Below, in pieces: positions 49,624 to 59,202 of a stretch of DNA of 64,000 bases. This DNA is from Microbulbifer sp. Q7. Lineage in GTDB: Bacteria; Pseudomonadota; Gammaproteobacteria; Pseudomonadales; Cellvibrionaceae. Location: contig NZ_LROY01000002.1 in the NCBI RefSeq assembly GCF_001639145.1, positions 466,501 to 530,500 of the forward strand, in the 5' to 3' direction. The notes beneath the pieces were generated by a model. The model made no database searches. It had not been told where the DNA came from and worked only from the letters and a program-made list of their open reading frames with translations. The first letter of the stretch is position 1. Each line of letters opens with the position of its first letter. Made by a program: the position numbers and the translations under genes.

Positions 49624-50630
49624 GGGGTTGCCCCCGGTGGCCAGTGCCGGCGGATCAACAGGTGCAGGCCCAACCCAAGCAGTGACACCAGCAGCGCCGC
49701 GCCCAGTGGCCAGTAGGCAAGGCTGCGATGTGGGCGGTAGGTTTCGCTGTCGATTTTCTTCGGCACCAGCGCGTCTATCTGCTGGTAGACACGGGTCAAT
49801 GCCTGCTGGTCATTGGCGAAGTAAAATTCGCCGCCGGTGCGCTGGGCAATGGCGGTGAGTGTTTCCTGATCCAGTCTATTCTCCGATTCCCCCTGTGGGT
49901 CACCGACACCGATGGTGAGTATTTTCACCTGACGTTGCGCGGCGATGGCGGCGGCATTCACCGGGCTCATCCGGCTTGCGGTATCGCTGCCATCGCTTAA
50001 CAAAATCAGCAACCGCTGCGTTACCTCGCTGCTTTCAAACTGGCGAATGGCCAGGCCGATGGCATCGCCGAGGGCGGTATGTGGGCCGGCCATGCCGACT
50101 TCTGTCTGCTGCAGCAGCTCGAGCACCGTGTCGAGGTCGGTGGTGAGTGGTGCCTGTACGAATGCCCGGGAGCCAAACACGATCAGCGCCACCCGCTCGC
50201 CCTCACGCCCCTTGAGGAATTCCGCCAGTACCTGCTTGACGCCAGCCAGGCGCTGCTGGCGCGCACCATTGGCGTCCACAAAATCCTCTTGCTCCATGGA
50301 GCCGGAAATATCCACCGCGAGAATCAGGTCCCGTGCGGGCTTCTGCAGGGTCACCGCCTCGCCCTCCAGCTCCGGGCGCGCCAGGGCAGTGACCAGGAGC
50401 AACCAGGTGAGCGCGCCGAATACCAGCTGCCACAGACGATGGCCACGCACGGTGGCGCCGGCGCTGGGGGTTAACCCCAGGCGCTCGCTGATACGCTGGA
50501 AGAAAGGCACGCGAATCGCCGGTACGCGCTCGCGGTGGGGCGGTGCCAGCCACCACACCAGCAATGGCAGGGGCAGGAGCAACCAGGCCCAGGGTGCGGC
50601 GAAGCTGACACTGGCGAACAGGCTGCTCAC
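49620..50630 (-). CDS. batA: BatA-like VWA-domain membrane protein
   Basis: 336 residues. Two N-terminal hydrophobic spans (about 10-30, 65-85), a VWA domain with intact MIDAS (LAVDISGSMEQED, a threonine in PHTALGDA and SDGSDTAS) and a C-terminal span (about 305-325). It overlaps its neighbours on both sides by 4 bp. Together with MoxR-type ATPases such proteins are thought to remodel or assemble envelope complexes. Confidence 0.92.
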   Translation of the reverse strand: MSSLFASVSFAAPWAWLLLPLPLLVWWLAPPHRERVPAIRVPFFQRISERLGLTPSAGATVRGHRLWQLVFGALTWLLLVTALARPELEGEAVTLQKPARDLILAVDISGSMEQEDFVDANGARQQRLAGVKQVLAEFLKGREGERVALIVFGSRAFVQAPLTTDLDTVLELLQQTEVGMAGPHTALGDAIGLAIRQFESSEVTQRLLILLSDGSDTASRMSPVNAAAIAAQRQVKILTIGVGDPQGESENRLDQETLTAIAQRTGGEFYFANDQQALTRVYQQIDALVPKKIDSETYRPHRSLAYWPLGAALLVSLLGLGLHLLIRRHWPPGATP

Positions 50631-51181
50631 GGCGATGTCTCGTGCTTGGGTGAGGGTTGGGGGTTGGGCGATGCCTTGGGATGATTTGCCGGTGTGTGTA
50701 CCTGCAAAATTTCACGGTGATGATGACGAATCCAGTCTCGCGCCGCCTGTGTGAGTGCGGGGTTTGGCGGGTAGCCGTGGTAGGCGCCGCGCAGCAGGGA
50801 TTCACCGGTTTCGCTGCGGAAGGCATCGTCCGGATATTGCCGGTTCAGAAACGCCAGCCAGCGCTCGCCGGTGAGTCCGGCCACCTGCGCGCGGGGATAG
50901 GCCACGAGCGCGGTGCGGCGCAACAGGGCAGCTATTTCCCCCGGGTTGTCGCCAGCATGGCGCAATGCCTTGAGGGCCGCCCGGCGGTAGGCATTGGCGC
51001 GGTAATGGCGGTAAGCCCGCCACGCCACGTACAGACACACTAAAAGCACCATACCCAGCAACAGCTGGGCCAGCGGTGTTTGCGGCCACAGGGAAACGCG
51101 CTCTGGCACCGGTGGCGGTGCCAGCTGCGCGATCAGATCCGGTAGCGTGGTCTCCGAGGGTGGTGGCGTGTCACCCTGCAT
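50627..51181 (-). CDS. DUF4381 membrane protein
   Basis: 184 residues with a single central span (about 37-57, LAQLLLGMVLLVCLYVAWRAY), a basic helical region with ALKALRHAGDNPGEIAALLRRTALVAYPRAQVAGLTGERWLAFLN, typical of DUF4381, and a proline-rich tail. DUF4381 members are regular components of MoxR/DUF58/VWA operons. Exact role unknown. Confidence 0.9.
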   Translation of the reverse strand: MQGDTPPPSETTLPDLIAQLAPPPVPERVSLWPQTPLAQLLLGMVLLVCLYVAWRAYRHYRANAYRRAALKALRHAGDNPGEIAALLRRTALVAYPRAQVAGLTGERWLAFLNRQYPDDAFRSETGESLLRGAYHGYPPNPALTQAARDWIRHHHREILQVHTPANHPKASPNPQPSPKHETSP

Positions 51182-52190
51182 GGTCCGTCGCCTCCTTTGC
51201 CGGGGTAGCCAGACCTAACAGGCGACGCAATTGCGGCAGTGTTTCTTCACCCGCCGACAGCGGTGCCAGCGGAATACCGTAGCGGCGATGCCAGCGCTGG
51301 ATCGCCTCGTGGCGTTCGCGATTGAACCGGCCCAGTGCGTCGTGGATCGCGCGGTCACCCGTGTCCAGAGTGGCCTGCTGGTTGCCATCGGAAATGGCAC
51401 TGACAAAACCTCTCGGCATCACCTCACCCGTGGGGTCGGTTACCGGCACCAGAATCACATCGTTGTGGCGGGCAAGGCCGGCGAGCAGACGATCGGAGGC
51501 GGGGCCGACCACGTCGAAGTCGCTGATCAGCAGAACCAGATGATCGCGGCGTGCGATATTGGCCACCGCCTGCAACACCGTATCCAGTGACGTGGGAGTG
51601 ACGGGCGGCGCGTCGGCATGCAGGGCGCCGTTGGCGCGGGCAATTTCGGTGAGCAAGCGGATCAGTGCACGGCGATTGCGCTTGGGACGCTGGGTGTAGA
51701 GCCGGTCGTCGCGTATCACAATGCCGCCGACGCGATCGTCCTGGTTGAGCACCGCGAAAGCGGCGAGGGTGGCTGCCTCGGCGGCGGTAACCGATTTCAT
51801 CGCGTAGCGGGTTCCGAAGAACATCGACATGCGCTGATCCACCACAATCAGCGTCGGCCGGTCGCGCTCCTCGCTGTACACACGCACATGGGGCTCGCCG
51901 GTGCGCGCAGTGACTTTCCAATCGATGGCGCGCACATCGTCCGATGGCCAGTATTCCCGCAGTTCTTCGAAATTGAGGCCGCGCCCGCGCAGGCGCGAGG
52001 CGTGGCGTCCGGCCAGCACACTGCGCGCGGGCTGTCGCGGCAGTAAATTCAGGGTTTCCGCCGGACCCTCCAGGGCCTGCAGGTGCGCGAGGTCCACGTG
52101 AATCCGTGGGTCCGGTGTTTTTTGCGGGGCTGTGACCCGGGCGATCCCGGCACGGCTATGACTGCGGCTGCGTTGCAAGAAATTGAACAT
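51171..52190 (-). CDS. DUF58 family protein
   Basis: 339 residues with no membrane span. The DUF58 signature is clear: GRGLNFEELREYWPSDDVRAIDWKVTARTGEPHVRVYSEERDRPTLIVVDQRMSM, a VWA-like fold with Asp-Gln in place of the Asp-Ser. It links the MoxR ATPase to VWA partners in such operons. Overlaps DUF4381 by 11 bp. Confidence 0.92.
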   Translation of the reverse strand: MFNFLQRSRSHSRAGIARVTAPQKTPDPRIHVDLAHLQALEGPAETLNLLPRQPARSVLAGRHASRLRGRGLNFEELREYWPSDDVRAIDWKVTARTGEPHVRVYSEERDRPTLIVVDQRMSMFFGTRYAMKSVTAAEAATLAAFAVLNQDDRVGGIVIRDDRLYTQRPKRNRRALIRLLTEIARANGALHADAPPVTPTSLDTVLQAVANIARRDHLVLLISDFDVVGPASDRLLAGLARHNDVILVPVTDPTGEVMPRGFVSAISDGNQQATLDTGDRAIHDALGRFNRERHEAIQRWHRRYGIPLAPLSAGEETLPQLRRLLGLATPAKEATDHAG

Positions 52191-52198
52191 GGCGCAGC

Positions 52199-53236
52199 TC
52201 AGGGCAGGGCGACGTTTTCAAGCAACTGATCAATCACCCGGTCGGCGGTGATGCCCTCACCCTGGGCCTCGAAACTCAGACCCAGGCGGTGGCGCAGGCA
52301 GTCGTGAATAATCGCGTGGATATCCTGCGGGTCCACATAATCCCGTCCTTCCAGCCAGGCATTGGTGCGCCCGGCCTTATCCAGGGCAATGGAACCGCGC
52401 GGGCTGGCGCCGATCTCAATCCAGCGCGCCAGCTCCGGAGAAAAATCCTTGGGGTGACGGCTCGCGGCAACCAGGTCGGCCATATAGCGGGCCATGGCGG
52501 CGGAGACATGGATGTCAGCGATTTCCCGGCGCGCGTCGAAGATCGCCTGTTGCGGAATGACGTTTGCCGCCGGCGCGGGTGTTGTAGCCTGCGCGGCGTT
52601 GCCATCGAGACTGCCACTGCCACTGCCACTGCCACTGCCATTGCTTTGGGCCGCGGCAATTTCCTCACTGCGCACAAGTTCGATCACCTGTACCTCGTCC
52701 TGCACCGGCGGGTAGGTAATGAGCACGTGCATCAGAAAGCGGTCCATCTGCGCTTCAGGCAAGGGATAGGTGCCCTCCTGCTCGATGGGGTTCTGGGTGG
52801 CCATCACCATAAACAGCGGCGGCATGCTGTGTGTATTGCCGGCCACGGTAACCTGGCGCTCTTCCATGGCCTCCAGTAATGCGGATTGCACTTTGGCCGG
52901 GGCGCGGTTGATTTCGTCGGCGAGGACGATGTTGGCGAAGATCGGGCCCGGGTGAAACCGGAACTCGGATTTCCCCCCGTCGCGGTAGAGCATATCGGTG
53001 CCGGTAACATCCGCCGGCAGCAGGTCCGGGGTGAACTGGATGCGGCTGAAATTCGCCTCCAGGTTTTTTGCCAGCGCTTTGATGGCGCGGGTTTTGGCAA
53101 GACCGGGCAGGCCTTCCACCAGCAGGTTACCGTTAGCCAGCAGACCGATAATCAGGCGCCGGATAACCTCCCGCTGGCCGACAATGGTACGGCCCATGCC
53201 GTCTTCAAGCGCTGCAATTTGTTCCCTCGCGGTCAT
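52199..53236 (-). CDS. MoxR-family AAA+ ATPase
   Basis: 345 residues from ATG 53236, which has an aaggaagg box; three earlier in-frame ATGs are poorly placed. Walker A is GLPGLAKTRAIKAL, Walker B IVLADEINRAPAKVQSALLEAMEE, sensor 1 VMATQNPIEQEGTYPLPEAQMDRF. Lacks similarity to McrB/NorQ and fits MoxR. An in-frame Gly-Ser stretch (SNGSGSGSGSGSLDGN, about 205-220) interrupts the domain. First gene of the operon, divergent from the cytochrome gene. Confidence 0.93.
   Translation of the reverse strand: MTAREQIAALEDGMGRTIVGQREVIRRLIIGLLANGNLLVEGLPGLAKTRAIKALAKNLEANFSRIQFTPDLLPADVTGTDMLYRDGGKSEFRFHPGPIFANIVLADEINRAPAKVQSALLEAMEERQVTVAGNTHSMPPLFMVMATQNPIEQEGTYPLPEAQMDRFLMHVLITYPPVQDEVQVIELVRSEEIAAAQSNGSGSGSGSGSLDGNAAQATTPAPAANVIPQQAIFDARREIADIHVSAAMARYMADLVAASRHPKDFSPELARWIEIGASPRGSIALDKAGRTNAWLEGRDYVDPQDIHAIIHDCLRHRLGLSFEAQGEGITADRVIDQLLENVALP
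52610..52639. repeat. Hexanucleotide repeat in the MoxR gene
   Basis: Five perfect tandem copies of actgcc. On the coding strand they give five Gly-Ser pairs. Changes in copy number keep the frame, so they would change linker length but not inactivate the gene. Confidence 0.9.
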
Positions 53237-53406
53237 GGCGTTTCCTTCCTTGGCCATGGTTATTCGTCCGGCCATCGATCGTCGCCCGGCCATCGATGCT
53301 CCGGTTCTTATTTCCGGTTCTTATTAACGCTAGCAGATCGCAAGCTGAGGAAGATGGCGCAAGTCGCTATACTCGATGCCAATAAAGAATAAGATCTGGA
53401 GTCTCG

Positions 53407-55749
53407 ATGCGTCGGCCAATACTCTTACTGCTGTTGACACTGCTGGTCAGTGCCTGTGACAAAGAAGCGGGCTCGGGTGAGGCGGAGGGTAGCCGTAGCG
53501 CGAGCTCTGCCCCTGCGGCGCCCACAGCGCCGGATGCCGCATCGCCGTCGTCCATGTCTATGCCCAAGCCTGCACGCGGCGAGACCGGGCAGCAGCCTCA
53601 GGCGGGAGCGCATCCGGATTACGTGGGCGCGGCACAATGTGCCAGTTGTCACCAGCAGGCCTTCGAAGACTGGCAGAAATCCCATCACGACCTGGCCATG
53701 AAAACCCCGAATGCAGAAACCGTGGTGGGGAATTTCGACAACACAACCTTCGACTACTTCGGTACCGAGTCCACGTTCTACCAGCGCGATGACAAATATT
53801 TTGTGCGCACCGATGGACCGGATGGAAAGCTGCACGACTACCCCATTGCCTACACCTTCGGTGTCTACCCGCTGCAACAATACCTGATCGAGTTCCCCGG
53901 TGGCCGGTTGCAGGCGCTGAGTGTTTCCTGGGATTCCCGTCCGAAGGAGGAGGGGGGGCAGCGCTGGTTCCATCTGTACCCGGATGAGGAAATCAAACCG
54001 GATGATCCGCTGCACTGGACCGGTATCAACCAGAACTGGAATTTCCAGTGCGCGGACTGCCACTCCACCAATCTGCACAAAAACTACGATCCGGCATCGC
54101 AAACCTTTTCTACCCAGTGGTCTGAAATCAATGTGGGATGTGAATCCTGTCATGGGCCGGGCCGCAAGCACCTGGCGTGGGCGGGCAAACCGGAACCGCA
54201 GCGCACGGCGGATACGAGCCGGGGCTTTGACATCGGTTTCGATGGCCGCCGCCAGGGGCGCTGGGCCATGGATGCGGTGACCGGCATCGCCCACCTGCAG
54301 AACGATGTGCCGACCCAGCAGGAGATTCCGATGTGTGCCCAGTGCCATTCCCGGCGCGGCACCCAGCATCCCGGCGTGCGGCCCGCGGACGATTACCTGG
54401 ATTTCTTCCACCCCGCGCTGTTGAGCGAGGGGCTTTACCATGCAGACGGCCAGATCAACGATGAAGTCTACGTGTGGGGTTCATTCCTGCAGAGCAAGAT
54501 GCACAGCGCCGGTGTGACCTGCAGTAATTGCCACAACCCCCACAGCCTGGAATTGCGCGCCCAGGGGAACGACGTGTGCGCCCAGTGCCACCTGCCCACC
54601 AAGTTCGATACCGCCGAGCATCACTTTCACCCCGCGGGCAGCGCAGGGGCCCAGTGCGTGAGCTGCCATATGCCGGACAAGGTGTACATGCAGGTGGACG
54701 CGCGCCGGGATCACAGTTTCCGCGTGCCGCGCCCGGACCTGTCGGAAAAAATTGGCTCCCCCAATGCCTGTACCGGCTGCCATACCGACCAGAACAATCT
54801 CTGGGCTGCGGAAGTATTGGAGAAAAAATTCGGCCAGCCGGACCCACATTATGGCGAGGCACTGTACGCAGCCCGTACCGGCGCCGCAGATGCGGAGAGC
54901 CGGTTGCTGAAACTGGTGATGGACGATCAACAGCCGGAGATCGTCCGCGCCACTGCGGTATCCATGCTGCCCCGTTATCTGTCCCAGACCAGTGCGCAGG
55001 TACTGCAGGTCATCGCCCAGGGAGATGATGCGCTCCAGCACCTGGGCCTGGCGCAGTCATTGGATCAGGTGCCGCAGCAAGTGCGCCCGGCGCTGGCTAT
55101 TCCGCTGTTGTACGAGGATGAGCGGGTCACCGCGTCCCTCGCCGCCAGCGCCATGGCAGGAGCACCACTCGGACAGTATCCGCAAGAAGTGCGCAATCGC
55201 TATGAAGTGGCATTGGCGGATTATGTGGCAACGGCGGAATTCAACAGCGATCGCCCGGAAAGCCTGGTCAACCTGGCCTCGCTGCGCGGGCGTGAAGGGA
55301 ATCTTGTGGAGGCGGAGCGTTTGTTGAAAGAGGCGGTTGCGCTTGCCCCGTATTTTACCCCCGGGGTTATCAACCTGGCGGACCTGTACCGAGCCAGTGG
55401 TCGCGAGGCCGATAGTGAGGCGCTGTTGCGCAGCGCTTTGGACAATGCCTTCGACAAGGCGCCGATCCAGCACACATTGGGGCTCGCTCTGGTGCGGCAG
55501 AAGAGAATGTCGGAAGCGCTTGCGATGTTGCAGGCCTCCGCCCACAGCGAATCGGCAACGGCCCGTTATGTTTATGTCTACGCTATAGCGCTCAATTCAC
55601 AGGGCAAACCGGCGCAGGCGATAGCAGAGCTTGAGCGGGGCCTGGCGCGCTTCCCGGAAGACCGGCAGATTCTTTCGGCGCTGGTGTCGATCCACCGTGA
55701 GCAAGGGAACGAGGCGGCGGCACAACGCTACCAGCAGCAGATGCAATAG
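53407..55749 (+). CDS. Octahaem c-type cytochrome lipoprotein with TPR domain
   Basis: 780 residues. Signal with lipobox VSAC, a Ser/Ala/Pro linker (to about 70), then eight C-x-x-C-H haem motifs (CASCH, CADCH, CESCH, CAQCH, CSNCH, CAQCH, CVSCH, CTGCH) up to about residue 465, followed by HEAT/TPR-like repeats (ESLVNLASLRGREGNLVEAERLLKEAVALAPYFTPGVINLADLY...) to the end. A periplasmic or outer-membrane electron-transfer protein with a protein-binding tail. Divergent from moxR, with a possible -10 tatact at 53368-53373. Confidence 0.92.
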   Translation: MRRPILLLLLTLLVSACDKEAGSGEAEGSRSASSAPAAPTAPDAASPSSMSMPKPARGETGQQPQAGAHPDYVGAAQCASCHQQAFEDWQKSHHDLAMKTPNAETVVGNFDNTTFDYFGTESTFYQRDDKYFVRTDGPDGKLHDYPIAYTFGVYPLQQYLIEFPGGRLQALSVSWDSRPKEEGGQRWFHLYPDEEIKPDDPLHWTGINQNWNFQCADCHSTNLHKNYDPASQTFSTQWSEINVGCESCHGPGRKHLAWAGKPEPQRTADTSRGFDIGFDGRRQGRWAMDAVTGIAHLQNDVPTQQEIPMCAQCHSRRGTQHPGVRPADDYLDFFHPALLSEGLYHADGQINDEVYVWGSFLQSKMHSAGVTCSNCHNPHSLELRAQGNDVCAQCHLPTKFDTAEHHFHPAGSAGAQCVSCHMPDKVYMQVDARRDHSFRVPRPDLSEKIGSPNACTGCHTDQNNLWAAEVLEKKFGQPDPHYGEALYAARTGAADAESRLLKLVMDDQQPEIVRATAVSMLPRYLSQTSAQVLQVIAQGDDALQHLGLAQSLDQVPQQVRPALAIPLLYEDERVTASLAASAMAGAPLGQYPQEVRNRYEVALADYVATAEFNSDRPESLVNLASLRGREGNLVEAERLLKEAVALAPYFTPGVINLADLYRASGREADSEALLRSALDNAFDKAPIQHTLGLALVRQKRMSEALAMLQASAHSESATARYVYVYAIALNSQGKPAQAIAELERGLARFPEDRQILSALVSIHREQGNEAAAQRYQQQMQ

Positions 55750-55759
55750 CTATCCATAC

Positions 55760-55799
55760 CAACAAAAAAGCGCGGCCAATGGGCCGCGCTTTTTTGTTG
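55760..55799. terminator. Bidirectional terminator
   Basis: caacaaaaaagcgcggcc-aat-gggccgcgcttttttgttg, a nearly perfect 18-bp stem with A/T runs, between the cytochrome gene and the convergent sulfatase 3. Confidence 0.93.
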
Positions 55800-55821
55800 T
55801 AAGCAGTGTGGGTAAACGAGC

Positions 55822-57336
55822 CTAGCGGCTTTCGTTGACCTGCATGGCTGCTTCGATGGCTTTGTTGATATTGAGCGAAGCCGCCTTCTGGCGGGGTGGA
55901 AATTCTTTAAAGGTTTCCAGGTGTTCATTCAGGATCTGAATGGCCGGCTGCATGACCCAGCTTTTGCGCATAATCTGGTGAAACCCCGTGACGCCATCGT
56001 AGTGCTCCATTGGGTCCTTGCGCAGGTTGAACAGCTTGGGCATGGTGTGGGTAATCATATCCTCGTAGTAGCGGCCACCGGGCTTGGTGGCAAAATGCAT
56101 TTTCCAAGGTCCTACACGCAGCGCGGTCAACTGGGATTCGTAGTAATAGAAGATCTTGTTGCGCGCGGATTTTTCGGTTTTTCCCATCCAGTAGTCGAGG
56201 TTATTTTCCCCGTCGATATACACCTTGTCTGACTTCTTGAGTGTTTCCCGCAGGTTCGATTCACCCAGTGCCGCGGCAATGGTGGGAAATACGTCCTCGT
56301 GGGAGGAGATGCCGTTGCGTTTCAGGCCCGCAGGAATCTTTCCGGGCCAGCGCACCAGAAACGGCACGCGCACGCCGCCTTCCCAGGTCGTCATCTTTTC
56401 ACCGCGGAATTTTGTGGTGCCTGAGTCCGGCCAGCTGCTTTGCTCCGGGCCGTTATCGGTGGTGTAGATAACGATGGTGTTTTCGGCAATGCCCAGCTCA
56501 TCCAGCTTGTCCAGCAATTGGCCCACATGGCCATCGTGTTCGATCAGGCCGCTGCCAAACACGTCGTCTTCCGAACTGAGCATGGTGGCCAGGTGACGGC
56601 TTTCCGGCTTCAGATGGGTATAGACGTGCATGCGACTGGTTGCGTGCCAGATAAAGAACGGTTTGCCCGCTTTTTTTGCCCGCTCCATAAAGTCCAGGCT
56701 GCGTTTGAGAATATCCTCGTCAAAGGTTTCCATGCGCTCGCGGGTCAGGGGGCCGGTATCGGATATTTTGCCGTCGGCGTAGGATTCAATGACACCGCGC
56801 GGGCCAAATTTTTTCTTGAACTCCGGGTTCTTCGGATAATCCTCCTGCTCCGGTTCCTCCGATACATTCAGGTGGTAGAGGTTGCCATAAAACTCATCAA
56901 ACCCGTGTCGGGTGGGCAGGTGTTCGTCCAGATCCCCCAGGTGGTTTTTACCGTATTGCGCAGTCATGTAGCCCTGCTTCTTCAGAAACTCTGCCAGGGT
57001 TGGGTCCGCCTCTTTGATACCCAGTGGGTTGCCGGGTTGCCCGACGGTGGTCAGGCCCGTGCGCACCGGCAGCTGCCCCATCAGGAAGGCGGCGCGGCCC
57101 GCGGTGCAGCTGGGTTGCGCGTAGTGATCGGTAAAAAGTACGCCCTCGTTGGCGATCCGATCGATATTGGGGGTGGGGTAGGTCATGCCGTGTGAATAGG
57201 CGCTCAGCGAAACCTGTGCCACATCATCCACCATGATGGCGAGAACATTTGGCTTTTCGGCGGCTTGTGCACCGATGGATGTGGCGAGCCCGATGAGCAG
57301 GCACGCGGCGGAGGCTAACAACGGTATCGCTTTCAA
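55822..57336 (-). CDS. Secreted sulfatase 3
   Basis: 504 residues. Signal MKAIPLLASAACLLIGLATSIGAQA; NVLAIMVDDVAQVSLSAYSHGM (metal Asp pair), formylglycine motif SCTAGRAAFLMGQLPVRTG, GKNHLGDLDEHLPTRHGFDEFYG and YTTDNGPEQ. It is closest in layout to sulfatase 2, including DYPKNPEFKKKFGPRGV. No maturase (FGE or anSME) is present in the window, so activation must depend on a gene elsewhere. Confidence 0.92.
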   Translation of the reverse strand: MKAIPLLASAACLLIGLATSIGAQAAEKPNVLAIMVDDVAQVSLSAYSHGMTYPTPNIDRIANEGVLFTDHYAQPSCTAGRAAFLMGQLPVRTGLTTVGQPGNPLGIKEADPTLAEFLKKQGYMTAQYGKNHLGDLDEHLPTRHGFDEFYGNLYHLNVSEEPEQEDYPKNPEFKKKFGPRGVIESYADGKISDTGPLTRERMETFDEDILKRSLDFMERAKKAGKPFFIWHATSRMHVYTHLKPESRHLATMLSSEDDVFGSGLIEHDGHVGQLLDKLDELGIAENTIVIYTTDNGPEQSSWPDSGTTKFRGEKMTTWEGGVRVPFLVRWPGKIPAGLKRNGISSHEDVFPTIAAALGESNLRETLKKSDKVYIDGENNLDYWMGKTEKSARNKIFYYYESQLTALRVGPWKMHFATKPGGRYYEDMITHTMPKLFNLRKDPMEHYDGVTGFHQIMRKSWVMQPAIQILNEHLETFKEFPPRQKAASLNINKAIEAAMQVNESR

Positions 57337-57580
57337 GGGGACTCCTTATACCAGCATAAAGTTTCCCGGAAAGCTTAGTTGAGTGTTTACAAGGCTGGGG
57401 TTAATCCGGTGCCAATGGATAAGCCCCCTGGTAGCTACGAGCAGCTAGACTCTGTGGTGAAACTTTACCGGCGCGCGTCTTCCGCTCACTGGGCACTATG
57501 CAGCGTACTGCCTAGCGCGCGATCCGAGCTGCGGCGCGCGGTAGCGCGGATGACGAGCAAACGGCAGGTTCCTGAATGTC

Positions 57581-59167
57581 ATGACACCCACGCCCACATC
57601 TAAGTCTGCACCCCTGGTACTCAGCCTGAGTGTGTTGGTGGCGCTGCTTGCGGGGTGCGGAAATTCCAACGACAGTGATATGCCCGCAAAACAAAGACCG
57701 GTCACCATTAGCCTGGAGCCCCCCACAGATTCTCCGCTCGCGGAAGGAATTCACGCGGTTGCGGCGAGTAAATCCGACGAGATGTCTGGCTTTCACCTGC
57801 TGGATGATGGCCTGTCGGCGTTTGTTGCGCGGGCGGTGCTCATTGAGGAAGCCACGGTTTCACTCGATCTCAAGTATTACATCTATGAAGACGACAGCGT
57901 CGGTCACTTGCTCACCAGTCTGCTGTTGAAGGCCGCGGATCGCGGCGTGCGCGTGCGCCTGCTGGTGGATGACCTGGGGACGCGCGTGGTCAACCCCTGG
58001 ATACTTGCTCTGGATCGACACCCGAATATGCAGATCCGGGTGTTTAATCCGGTGGGCGGGCGCAGTGGCTTCCGGCGTGCGCTGGAGCAGGCGGCCAACT
58101 TCGGGCGTATCAACCATCGTATGCACAACAAGCTATTACTGGCTGACGGGCTGGCGATGATCACCGGCGGCCGCAATATTGCCGATGGATATTTTTCCCG
58201 CTCATCGGTGGAGTTTCTGGATGTCGATGTGCTGGCCATTGGTGAAGCGCTACCGCAGGCCCGCAAGGTATTCGACGAGTACTGGAAACACCTGGTATCG
58301 GTTCAGGTAACCGAGCTGTTGTTGGACGAGGACGATACACACACACTGGACGAACTGCGCAAACGCACCCGGAAATTGCTGGCGGATGAACAGGACAGCG
58401 AATTTGCGCGCGCGTTGAAGAAATCGAAAATGGCAGCGGCGCTCGCCGATGGCGACATTCCGTTCCAGTGGGGAAAGGCCAGGTTATTGGCGGACCCGCC
58501 GGAGAAGGCACTGGGCAAGGACGATATCCCGCGCCATGAATATCCCGGGGTTCAGCTGGAGAAAATTCTCCACGGCGCCACGGAGCGGCTGAAGATTACT
58601 GCAGCCTATTTCATTCCCGGTGTGATTGGCACCGAGCTGTTTACCGGGCTGGAAAAGCAGGGGGTCAAGGTGGGTATCCTGACCAACTCCCTGAGCAGTA
58701 ATGACGTGGCCATTGTTCACGGGGCTTATGCGCGCTACCGCAAACGGTTACTGGCAGCGGGTGTTGACCTGTGGGAGTTGCGCACGCAAGCCGGTGAGGA
58801 GCGGCGCAAGAAATGGTTCCATGGGGAGTCCAAAGCGACGCTGCACGCCAAAACCTTTGTGATTGACCACAATCTCGGATTTGTGGGGTCAATCAATCTC
58901 GATGGCCGATCTTTGTTGCAAAACACGGAGATTGGATTGCTGATGGAGAACTCCGAAATCAACCAGCAGTTGAATTCGCTATTCACCGAATGGGTTGCGC
59001 CGGATTCCGCCTGGTCGCTACAGCTGCTGGACTCGGGCAATCTGGCGTGGCGCGCAGAAGACAAAGACGGCGACGCCCTGGTTAAATACCGGGAGCCGGA
59101 GACCCACTGGTGGCAACGCACCCTTGCCTGGTTGCTGGGGTGGTTGCCGGTCGAGTCCCAGATCTAG
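57581..59167 (+). CDS. Phospholipase D-like lipoprotein (cardiolipin synthase-like)
   Basis: 528 residues. Lipobox LAGC near residue 26, then two HKD motifs: HNKLLLADGLAMITGGRNIAD and HAKTFVIDHNLGFVGSINLDGRS, both with complete H-x-K-x4-D. Resembles ClsC/YmdC-type enzymes, but the lipoprotein signal suggests it works on the outer side of the inner membrane or outer membrane. Could be a phospholipase or transphosphatidylase; the sequence does not decide. Confidence 0.89.
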   Translation: MTPTPTSKSAPLVLSLSVLVALLAGCGNSNDSDMPAKQRPVTISLEPPTDSPLAEGIHAVAASKSDEMSGFHLLDDGLSAFVARAVLIEEATVSLDLKYYIYEDDSVGHLLTSLLLKAADRGVRVRLLVDDLGTRVVNPWILALDRHPNMQIRVFNPVGGRSGFRRALEQAANFGRINHRMHNKLLLADGLAMITGGRNIADGYFSRSSVEFLDVDVLAIGEALPQARKVFDEYWKHLVSVQVTELLLDEDDTHTLDELRKRTRKLLADEQDSEFARALKKSKMAAALADGDIPFQWGKARLLADPPEKALGKDDIPRHEYPGVQLEKILHGATERLKITAAYFIPGVIGTELFTGLEKQGVKVGILTNSLSSNDVAIVHGAYARYRKRLLAAGVDLWELRTQAGEERRKKWFHGESKATLHAKTFVIDHNLGFVGSINLDGRSLLQNTEIGLLMENSEINQQLNSLFTEWVAPDSAWSLQLLDSGNLAWRAEDKDGDALVKYREPETHWWQRTLAWLLGWLPVESQI

Positions 59168-59202
59168 CAGCCCGCCAGCGCTCGCTGGTGAAAAATGTCC
59201 AG

